From contig NZ_JAWXVZ010000012.1 in the NCBI RefSeq assembly GCF_033843645.1, positions 1 through 64,000 of the forward strand: DNA of 64,000 nt. Direction: 5' to 3'. Both the position numbers and the translations under genes were made by a program. The notes beneath the pieces are model-generated. The model did no database searches. It saw nothing but the letters and a program-made list of their open reading frames with translations, and had not been told where the DNA came from. This stretch comes from Pseudovibrio zosterae. GTDB lineage: Bacteria; Pseudomonadota; Alphaproteobacteria; Rhizobiales; Stappiaceae. Positions 17,681-24,762 of the stretch are shown here, piece by piece (position 1 is the stretch's first letter; the number at the start of each line of letters is the position of its first letter).

Positions 17681-17802
17681 CTTTCTTTCAAAGAAAGCTC
17701 GGGCGAGGTTGTGCGCTGGGCAACGCATGCGTTGCAGCCACGACGCCCTTAAAGTACGCTCCAGGCCTGCCTCCTGGAAACGCGGACCATTTGGAGACCA
17801 CT

Positions 17803-18693
17803 ATGAAAGCACTGTTTATTGGTCAGTCCTACATTGACGTCACCTTTATCGCTGACTCAATGCCGACCGGTGATGAGAAGACAATTGCAAACGACTACGC
17901 AGTTGCCTTTGGAGGGAACGCCGTGACCGCAGCATTCGTCTGCGCGAAGCTCGGTATTGCACCAGACCTGCTCTGTTCCATGGCTGACGACTGGCTGGCT
18001 CGCATGTTCCGCGACATGGCCGCCAAGTATCAAATCCCGATCCACAGCTGTAAAGTTGCGGAAAGCTCCTTGTCCTTCATCATGCCGAAGGACGGCAAGC
18101 GTGCGATCGTTCGTTGTCGCGACAACGACTTCCTGCACCCGTATCCGAACCTGAATCTGGCTGGCTGCCGTGCGTTGCATGTTGATGGCCACATTCCAGA
18201 AGCTGCGCTGCACTATGCCAAGCAGTGCCGCAAGTACGGAATCATGACGTCGCTTGACGGCGGCGCTGTACGCGAGAACACCGAAGAGCTTCTGGGCTAC
18301 ATTGACGTTGCTGTCGTGTCTGAACTGTTCTGTGAGCAGCTCGGCAAGTCCGTTGAAGACACACTGGAATACCTGCGCACCCGTGGTGTTAAGGTCGGCG
18401 CGGTCACCCTCGGTGAGCGTGGCATGCACTGGTACGAAAACAACAGCCCAATTCGCCACCTTCCATCTTTGAAGGTGCCAAAAGAGCGTGTTGTTGACAC
18501 CAACGGTGCAGGCGACACTTTCCACGGTGCCTATGTTTACGCCTACCTTGCAAACCCGGAAGGCAAGTGGGAAGACCACTTCAAGCTGGCACGTGCAGCA
18601 GCTGCGCACGCCATTCAGCATCTGGGTAATGAAGCGTCTCTGCCAACCACCGCAGACATCGAAGACGTTAATCAGGAATTCCAAGAAGCATAA
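17803..18693 (+). CDS. PfkB-family carbohydrate kinase
   Basis: This 296-residue ribokinase-fold enzyme has the N-terminal glycine pair AFGGNAVTAA and the C-terminal PfkB signature DTNGAGDTFHGAYVYAY with catalytic D238. It phosphorylates a sugar or sugar phosphate with ATP. The ATG at 17803 is chosen, with GGAGA seven bases upstream; the longer frame would start with TTG inside this binding site. Its place after the class II aldolase suggests that it makes the aldolase substrate, for example a 6-phosphofructokinase-like or 1-phosphofructokinase-like role, but the substrate is not certain. Confidence 0.88.
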   Translation: MKALFIGQSYIDVTFIADSMPTGDEKTIANDYAVAFGGNAVTAAFVCAKLGIAPDLLCSMADDWLARMFRDMAAKYQIPIHSCKVAESSLSFIMPKDGKRAIVRCRDNDFLHPYPNLNLAGCRALHVDGHIPEAALHYAKQCRKYGIMTSLDGGAVRENTEELLGYIDVAVVSELFCEQLGKSVEDTLEYLRTRGVKVGAVTLGERGMHWYENNSPIRHLPSLKVPKERVVDTNGAGDTFHGAYVYAYLANPEGKWEDHFKLARAAAAHAIQHLGNEASLPTTADIEDVNQEFQEA

Positions 18694-18715
18694 GCTTCTG
18701 AATTCTCAAAAGAAA

Positions 18716-18750
18716 AAAAAGCCCGCAAACTCGGCGGGCTTTTTGCTTTT
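18716..18750. terminator. Bidirectional terminator between the PfkB gene and the molybdenum hydroxylase operon
   Basis: AGCCCGC pairs with GCGGGCT. There is a T-run on the plus strand and an A-run of eight on the left flank, so the hairpin can serve both converging genes. Confidence 0.9.
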
Positions 18751-18760
18751 TGGGCGCCTG

Positions 18761-20956
18761 TTAAGCCCAGTAGAACTCAACGCCGCTCTGACTCATCGGC
18801 AACATGGTCACCCGTGGTCCGATTGCTGCGATGGCGTTTGCAAGTGCTGGGCCCGCTGGAGGAAGCCCCGGCTCCCCGACGCCAGTAGGCGGCTCAGTGG
18901 ACGGGACGACATGCACATTGATCTTTGCAATGTCATAGATCCGCAGCGGTTCATACTCGGGGAAGTTGTATTGCATCACTTCACCGTTTTCGAGGGTGAT
19001 CTCGTTGCGCATGACCGCGCCAAGGCCGTAACCGATGCCGCCCTCCATTTGCGCCTTGATGACATCCGGATTCACGGGTGTGCCGCAGTCAACAACGCAG
19101 GTTACGTTTTCAATCCGTACGACCTCGTCGTCATCCCGTGAGATCTCAACCACCTCGGCCACATATGTGCCAAAGGATTTGTGAACGGCGACACCCTGTG
19201 CCCGGTTTGAGGCAAGCTCTTGCCCCCAGCCAGCCTTTTCAGCAGCGAGCTGAAGGACACCTGCAAGTCGCTTTTGATCAGGTGTTCCTGAAGAAAGCAG
19301 CTCTAACCGGTAGTCTATCGGATCTCTGCCAGCTGCCTTTGCGACCATATCCATCATGCTTTCCATCACATAGGCAGTGTGGGTGTGGCCCACTGCACGC
19401 CACCACAGAACGGTGACAGAAGGTTCGAGATCGGTAAGGCCAAGATGGAAGCCCGGAATGGCGTAGTTCGTGTCTGCAGCTCCTTCAACGGAGGCATGAT
19501 CGACGCCATCATGAACTGCAAACTGCTCAAATGCGGTGCCTTTCATGATGGACTGGCCAGCAACACGGTGATCCCAGGCGATGATCTTGCCAGCCTCGTC
19601 AAGGCCGACCCGCACCTTGTGCGCAAAGGCAGGCCGGTAATAGCCGGCGCGCATGTCATCCTCGCGGGACCATACGAGTTTCACCGGCTTGCTGCGGTCC
19701 GTCAGTGCAAAGGCCATCGCAGCTTCAACGTGATAGTCGGAATCGGCGTTTGCGCGGCGTCCAAAGGAGCCCCCTGCGAGCAAGGTGTTGATCTGCACCT
19801 TGGAAAGATCAAGCCCCAAGACTGACGCCACCGTCGGGTGAGTAAGGGCAGGGAACTGACAGCCGTCATGTACGACCACACCACCATCGGAAGTGGGCTC
19901 GATCGTGCAGCTGATGGGCTCCATGGCCGCGTGTGCCAGATTAGGGAAGTAGAACTCGCTCTCCACTACCTGTGCGGCCCCTTCAAGAGCAGAAAGGGTG
20001 TCTTTCAGATCAGCATCCGGGGTGGCGCTGAACTCGCTCTCAGAGTTTACCTTGGTGAGGAGATCCTGTTTGATCTCTTCGGAACTTCGGGTTTCAGCGG
20101 CAGAGAAATCCCAGTCTGCAACCACCGCATCGCGTGCCTGGAATGCAGCCCAAGTGTTCTTTGCGAAGACTGCAACACCCTTGCCGTTGGGCAGAGCCTT
20201 GGCTTCGATGAAGCCGGTCATGCCTTCCGCCCCGCTTGCATCAAACGACGTCAGCTTGCCGCCAAGTCGCGGACTGCGAATGATGGCGACGTAGATCTGA
20301 CCGGGAAGTTGGATGTCCATCCCAAAGATGGCTGTACCGTTGATCTTCGCAGGGGTGTCCTTTCGCCCTCGAGCAGGGTTGCCGATGATCTTGAAGTCAG
20401 CAGCTGATTTGAGTGTCGGATTCTCCGGTGGCGACAGGGCCGATGCCGCCGCCACAAACTCTGCGATGCTTCCAGTTTTACCCGCGCCGGAAATGACACC
20501 GTTTTCAAGCCTGAGCTCGGCAGCAGAAACGCCCCACGCTTTTGCTGCGGCCATAATGAGCATTTCGCGGGCTGCTGCGCCAGCCTTGCGGTATTGCAGA
20601 TAGGAGTTGGCCATTGCGGTGGAGCCGCCTGTGCCCTGCGCGCCGAACAGGGTATTGGCGTAGCGGGAATTGTCAGCCGGGGCGAACTCGAAGTCCACAT
20701 CCTTCAGCTCAGAGTTAAGTTCCTCGGCAATCAGGGAAGAGAGACCGGTCGTCGTGCCTTGCCCCATTTCAAAGTGTTTTATGATGGCAATGATCTTGCC
20801 TTCCGGAGTGATCTTGACGAAAGGCGTCAGGTTGCCTTCGCCTGTGGCTGCCAGCGCCCCGTTTGGTGCAAACCCAACAATAAGGGCAGCCGTCGCTGTA
20901 GCAGCCGTCGCGGCGGCTCCTTTAATAAAACTGCGGCGGGAGGTCTGAATGGGCAT
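18761..20956 (-). CDS. Molybdenum hydroxylase large subunit, IorB/xanthine-dehydrogenase family, TAT-exported
   Basis: This 731-residue molybdopterin-binding subunit of the isoquinoline 1-oxidoreductase (IorB) group starts with a twin-arginine signal (SRRSFIKG, then ATAATATAALIVGFAPNGALA). It is therefore exported folded with its cofactor. GQGTTTGLSSLIAEEL, GGSFGRRANADSDYHVEAA and the C-terminal GVGEPGLPPAGPALANAI, with the likely catalytic Glu, match the family. The ATG at 20956 is chosen because it begins the TAT signal and lies two bases after the small-subunit stop. The substrate (aldehyde or N-heterocycle) is unknown. No cytochrome c subunit is encoded in the operon, although many IorAB-like enzymes have one. 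Confidence 0.92.
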   Translation of the reverse strand: MPIQTSRRSFIKGAAATAATATAALIVGFAPNGALAATGEGNLTPFVKITPEGKIIAIIKHFEMGQGTTTGLSSLIAEELNSELKDVDFEFAPADNSRYANTLFGAQGTGGSTAMANSYLQYRKAGAAAREMLIMAAAKAWGVSAAELRLENGVISGAGKTGSIAEFVAAASALSPPENPTLKSAADFKIIGNPARGRKDTPAKINGTAIFGMDIQLPGQIYVAIIRSPRLGGKLTSFDASGAEGMTGFIEAKALPNGKGVAVFAKNTWAAFQARDAVVADWDFSAAETRSSEEIKQDLLTKVNSESEFSATPDADLKDTLSALEGAAQVVESEFYFPNLAHAAMEPISCTIEPTSDGGVVVHDGCQFPALTHPTVASVLGLDLSKVQINTLLAGGSFGRRANADSDYHVEAAMAFALTDRSKPVKLVWSREDDMRAGYYRPAFAHKVRVGLDEAGKIIAWDHRVAGQSIMKGTAFEQFAVHDGVDHASVEGAADTNYAIPGFHLGLTDLEPSVTVLWWRAVGHTHTAYVMESMMDMVAKAAGRDPIDYRLELLSSGTPDQKRLAGVLQLAAEKAGWGQELASNRAQGVAVHKSFGTYVAEVVEISRDDDEVVRIENVTCVVDCGTPVNPDVIKAQMEGGIGYGLGAVMRNEITLENGEVMQYNFPEYEPLRIYDIAKINVHVVPSTEPPTGVGEPGLPPAGPALANAIAAIGPRVTMLPMSQSGVEFYWA

Positions 20957-20958
20957 GA

Positions 20959-21420
20959 TCAAGCCTCCAAGAGTTCTGAGGCGCGGCCGATGGCAGCGCG
21001 GATACGTTGATAGGTGGCGCAGCGACAAGCGTTGCCTGCCATGTAGCTGTCGATTTCGTCCGGCGATGGCTTCGAATTCTCGCTGAGAAGGCCGACCGCC
21101 TGCATGATCTGCCCAGACTGGCAATAACCGCATTGGACGACGTCAAGCTCGGTCCATGCAGTTTGGACAGCCTTGGCCACAGTTCCGCTGACGCCTTCAA
21201 TGGTTGTGATCTCTGCGTCTTCAACATCGTCAATGTAGGTCTGACAGGAGCGAACCGGTTCGCCATTCATGTGAACGGTACAGGCACCGCAGGCGGCAAT
21301 GCCGCAGCCAAACTTTGTTCCTGTCAGCTGGAGTTCGTCGCGAATGACCCATAACAGCGGGGTTCCTGGCTCAGCGTCGACTTCACGGGTCGTGCCGTTA
21401 ATTTTCACAGTGAGCGCCAT
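20959..21420 (-). CDS. Molybdenum hydroxylase 2Fe-2S subunit (IorA-like)
   Basis: This 153-residue protein has two [2Fe-2S] clusters. The plant-ferredoxin-type cluster is bound by C39, C44, C47 and C59 (CGIAACGAC..C) and the second by C97, C100, C132 and C134 (CGYC..CRC). It passes electrons from the molybdenum centre of the partner subunit. AGGAGAAG precedes the ATG. It has no signal peptide and would be carried out by the TAT signal of the large subunit. The divergent TetR gene and its operators lie just upstream. Confidence 0.95.
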   Translation of the reverse strand: MALTVKINGTTREVDAEPGTPLLWVIRDELQLTGTKFGCGIAACGACTVHMNGEPVRSCQTYIDDVEDAEITTIEGVSGTVAKAVQTAWTELDVVQCGYCQSGQIMQAVGLLSENSKPSPDEIDSYMAGNACRCATYQRIRAAIGRASELLEA

Positions 21421-21481
21421 AAGATGCTTCTCCTGTTTGGCTCGGAAATTGGGGGATGTTGGCCGGATTATTGGTATTGGG

Positions 21482-21540
21482 TGTAAACCGGTCAGTTTAC
21501 ACTACACGTTTTTCCGGATCTGTAAACGATCAAGTTTACA
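21482..21540. promoter_or_regulatory. Pair of TetR-type operators in the iorAB/tetR promoter region
   Basis: Two copies of TGTAAAC-N6-GTTTACA occur at 21482-21501 and 21521-21540, with starts 39 bases apart. The arms are identical and only the six central bases differ. They sit between the divergent iorA and tetR genes, where the TetR regulator could control both directions. Confidence 0.88.
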
Positions 21541-21586
21541 TTGGTTGGTTGCACGGATAAACAATCAGGAGGAAAGGGGCTTTAAG

Positions 21587-22195
21587 ATGACTGATGCGGA
21601 TACTCCTACGCTTACCAAGCGTGCAGAGATCATCATCGCTGCTCGAGGGGAGTTTCAGGAGCGCGGATTTGAGAGTGCGAGTATGGATCGCATCTCGCAG
21701 AACGCTGGCGTTTCAAAACGCACTGTCTACAAGCATTTCACGAGCAAAGAGAACCTGTTCCACGCCATTGTCGAAGAGCTGGCAACCCGGTTGGGTGAGG
21801 CGTTGGATGTTGCCTATACCAGCGACAAGCCAATCGAGCAGCAACTGCGGGATTTGGCCTGGGCTGAGGCGGCCTTGTTCATGTCCGATGATTTCATGAG
21901 GACCGCACGCATGGTTCTTGGCGAAATCATACGCGACACAAAAATGAGCCACGAGGTTCAGTGCCGTCTGGACAAGACGGATGTGATTGAAAAGTTCATG
22001 CGTGACGCCAAAGAAGACGGTGTCCTCGACATCGCCGACACATTGGCAGCGACCCGAGAGTTCATTGGTTTGCTCAAGGCGACAGGGTTCTGGCCTGCGA
22101 TCTACGGCGGGGAGCTGGTCACCGAAGACGCAATGCGAAACACGGTCGATTCCGCAGTTGCCATGATGTTGGCTCGCTATAGGCCAAGCGCCTGA
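21587..22195 (+). CDS. TetR-family regulator of the IorAB-like operon
   Basis: This 202-residue protein has an N-terminal TetR helix-turn-helix (SMDRISQNAGVSKRTVYKHFTSKENLF) and an all-helical ligand domain that resembles the AefR-like C-terminal type. The ATG at 21587 follows an AGGAGG about 14 bases upstream, with GGAAAGGGG closer. The gene is divergent from the hydroxylase genes and its promoter region carries two matching palindromes, so it most likely represses them until a ligand binds. It ends three bases before the converging LysR gene. Confidence 0.92.
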   Translation: MTDADTPTLTKRAEIIIAARGEFQERGFESASMDRISQNAGVSKRTVYKHFTSKENLFHAIVEELATRLGEALDVAYTSDKPIEQQLRDLAWAEAALFMSDDFMRTARMVLGEIIRDTKMSHEVQCRLDKTDVIEKFMRDAKEDGVLDIADTLAATREFIGLLKATGFWPAIYGGELVTEDAMRNTVDSAVAMMLARYRPSA

Positions 22196-22198
22196 CAT

Positions 22199-23077
22199 TC
22201 AGACCTGTGGTGAATCCAGAAGTGGTCTCAATAACGGATTTGGGAAGCGCCGCGAGATCGTCACCGCATAAAAAGTCTCGACGATATCTGGTAGTTGTGT
22301 TGCCTCGATGAGGCGTCCTGTCTCAAGCTCATCCTTAACCACGATGGGCGGCACGACAGCGATGCCAACGTCCTCGCGGGCCAAGAGGCGGATCATCGCC
22401 ATGTCATCAACTTCAGCTGCGACTTTCGGACGAACGCCCAAACGGTCCGCCAGAGCATCAAAGCCAGCGCGCATCGAGCTGGCAAGCGGTGGCAAAATGA
22501 CCGGGTGATCTCTAAGCAATCCAGCCACGGAGACCTTGCCCAACACCCGTTCAGGGGTGCCGACGAGACTGACATGTTGCTGAGCGATTTGGTGGATGAT
22601 CCAAGGTGTGGCGGAATCGTGAGCCGGTGCTTGGTTTACCAAAGCAACATCAAGGTGCAGGGCTTCCAGGCCTTTCAAGAGATCAGCAAAGCTGCCGGAA
22701 CTGGAGATCACTTCAACATCTTCGCGGGCGAGCAAGGGCCTTAGAAACCCAACTTGGAAGTTCCGCGAGAGAGTTGCGAGGGCCCCTACGCGCAGAATCT
22801 GACGGGCAGTGCCTGTTTCCCTCAAAGTGCCCAAAAGCTCGTCGCCAGCCGCGAAAATCGTGTCTGCATGGTCCAAAGTGATCCGGCCAGCCTCCGTGAG
22901 GAGCAATTGTTTTCCACGGCGCTCGAACAACTGGTGGCCAAGTTGCGTCTCCAGTTTCTGGATCTGCGTTGAGAGCGCAGATTGGGAGATATTCAACCTT
23001 TCTGCTGTGCGTGTCAGGTTGCCTTCGTGAGCCACAGCCCAAAAATAACGTAGGTGATTATAATTAAGCGCGGCCAT
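22199..23077 (-). CDS. LysR-family regulator beside dabBA (NhaR-like)
   Basis: This 292-residue LysR regulator has the N-terminal helix-turn-helix NYNHLRYFWAVAHEGNLTRTAERLNISQSALSTQIQKLE and an effector domain with LRVGALATLSRNF. The N terminus is of the NhaR/CbbR-like type. The ATG at 23077 is preferred over 23083 because TGGAGA is then correctly spaced. It is divergent from dabB with about 100 bases between, the usual arrangement for control of a target operon. LysR genes beside dabAB are known in several heterotrophs, so a link to inorganic carbon status is a reasonable inference. Confidence 0.9.
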   Translation of the reverse strand: MAALNYNHLRYFWAVAHEGNLTRTAERLNISQSALSTQIQKLETQLGHQLFERRGKQLLLTEAGRITLDHADTIFAAGDELLGTLRETGTARQILRVGALATLSRNFQVGFLRPLLAREDVEVISSSGSFADLLKGLEALHLDVALVNQAPAHDSATPWIIHQIAQQHVSLVGTPERVLGKVSVAGLLRDHPVILPPLASSMRAGFDALADRLGVRPKVAAEVDDMAMIRLLAREDVGIAVVPPIVVKDELETGRLIEATQLPDIVETFYAVTISRRFPNPLLRPLLDSPQV

Positions 23078-23180
23078 CTTCATTCTCCAAAACAGAACGA
23101 TAAAAGACATATAATGAATTTTTAAGATCGAACAATCGTTGGTATCTCCAAAATCAAGAAAATTTCGGAGTTCCTCATCA

Positions 23181-24752
23181 ATGTCGATTATTTCCCTAGT
23201 GCCCTTGGCAGCACCGCTTGCGCTGGTCGGCGCAGCTCTGGTGGCTCGGACCGACAGCGGGATCAGGCCTCGTAAGGCGCTTCAAGTCACGCGTCTTGCT
23301 ACCGTCTTCGCACTTGTCATTGCAGTCGCATCCGCACTCACGGTTCCGCTGACCGGCGGCGGCACGTCGCCGCTCATCGGTGCCGCCGAATTTGGACTGT
23401 CGATCCGACTGGATGCCTTGAGTGCCATCATGATGGTGCTGGTCACCTTTGTTGGGGCCATCGTAGTGCAATACAGCCGCAACTATATGGACGGGGACGC
23501 TCAGCAGGGCCGCTTCATGGCGCAGCTTTCCCTGACTGTGGCCTGTGTGCTGCTCCTGGTGCTTTCCGGTAATCTGGTCCAGCTGATTGTCTCTTGGGTC
23601 ATCACCAGCTTGGCATTCGATCGTCTTTTGGTGTTCTACAAGGAACGGCCGAAAGCGCGCCTTGCGGCCAAGAAGAAGTTCATTGTTGCCCGCTTTGGAG
23701 ATTTGGGGCTGCTGGTAGCGGTGACGCTGCTCATGTACACCTTCGGCACTTCGGACATTGCGACGATCCTCCAGGCAGCCGGTTCGATGAGCGAAGCTCC
23801 GTTGGCGGTCACCATCGCAACGTTTCTGCTCGTCATTGCGGCGATCACCAAATCGGCTCAGTTCCCGACACATGGCTGGCTGACAGAGGTGATGGAGACG
23901 CCAACCCCGGTTTCCGCACTGCTTCACGCAGGTATCATCAACGCAGGGGGCTTCCTGATTGTGCGCCTAGCGGATGTGATGATGCTGTCATCCGGCGCGT
24001 TGCACATTCTCGCGCTTGTCGGTGGCTTTACCGCACTCTTCGGCGCCATTGTGATGTTGACGCAGACAAGCGTGAAGGTGTCGTTGGCCTGGTCCACCGT
24101 GTCTCAGATGGGCTTCATGCTGTTGCAGTGTGGCTTGGGTCTGTTTTCACTCGCGGTCCTGCACATCGTCACCCACTCCCTTTACAAGGCACACGCCTTT
24201 CTATCCTCCGGCAGTGTGGTTGAAATCGCGCGTGCATCTTGGGTACCAGACACAGCCAAGCCCAAGGTTGGGCTGGTGACGCTCGGCCTTGCCATGGCGC
24301 TGGGGCTCTACGTGGGTGTTGGTATGTTGTTTGGCCTCTCCACCTCTACCGATCTTCAGGTGTTCGCTGTCGGCAGCATTCTAGTCATGGGCCTGACCTT
24401 CCTGTTCGCACAGGCGTCTAGTGGCCGCACCAGCAAATATGTCCTCGGCCGTACGTTTATCGCAGGAAGCGTCATTTCGGTCGCCTACTTCGGTCTGCAC
24501 GCATTGGCAAGCATCACTCTCGGACACATGCTTCCAGCGCCGGTACAAGCTGGCGTGCTCGAGATGGCGATCATGGCGCTCGCGGTCGGTTCGTTCGCCG
24601 TAGTGACCTTCCTGCAGATCATTGAACCGTCCAACGCCAAGTCGGACTTCTGGCGCGCGGCACGTATACATGCGGCAAACGGCTTTTACGCCAATGCTTA
24701 CTTTGACCGTTTCGTCGGCGCCTTGAACCGGCCTGCTGGCTCTTCGAACTAA
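23181..24752 (+). CDS. dabB: Inorganic carbon transporter membrane subunit DabB (NuoL-like)
   Basis: This 523-residue polytopic membrane protein is related to the proton-pumping NuoL/MrpA antiporter family. The proton-channel core with conserved lysines and the TM7-8 segment KSAQFPTHGWLTEVMETPTPVSALLHAG are clear. It lacks the long C-terminal lateral helix of true NuoL and is directly followed by dabA (11-base gap). In DAB systems the DabB subunit supplies cation-driven energy to the DabA hydratase. GGAG lies ten bases upstream of the ATG at 23181. The pair with dabA makes a complex I role unlikely. Confidence 0.94.
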   Translation: MSIISLVPLAAPLALVGAALVARTDSGIRPRKALQVTRLATVFALVIAVASALTVPLTGGGTSPLIGAAEFGLSIRLDALSAIMMVLVTFVGAIVVQYSRNYMDGDAQQGRFMAQLSLTVACVLLLVLSGNLVQLIVSWVITSLAFDRLLVFYKERPKARLAAKKKFIVARFGDLGLLVAVTLLMYTFGTSDIATILQAAGSMSEAPLAVTIATFLLVIAAITKSAQFPTHGWLTEVMETPTPVSALLHAGIINAGGFLIVRLADVMMLSSGALHILALVGGFTALFGAIVMLTQTSVKVSLAWSTVSQMGFMLLQCGLGLFSLAVLHIVTHSLYKAHAFLSSGSVVEIARASWVPDTAKPKVGLVTLGLAMALGLYVGVGMLFGLSTSTDLQVFAVGSILVMGLTFLFAQASSGRTSKYVLGRTFIAGSVISVAYFGLHALASITLGHMLPAPVQAGVLEMAIMALAVGSFAVVTFLQIIEPSNAKSDFWRAARIHAANGFYANAYFDRFVGALNRPAGSSN

Positions 24753-24762
24753 GGAGTTTGTC

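Noticed and set aside
16535..17728. 397-codon frame antisense to the aldolase gene
   Set aside because: Shadow frame opposite fba; fba has a full set of class II aldolase motifs and a good ribosome binding site.
17857..18684. 275-codon frame antisense to the PfkB kinase gene
   Set aside because: Shadow frame; the sense strand encodes a complete PfkB signature.
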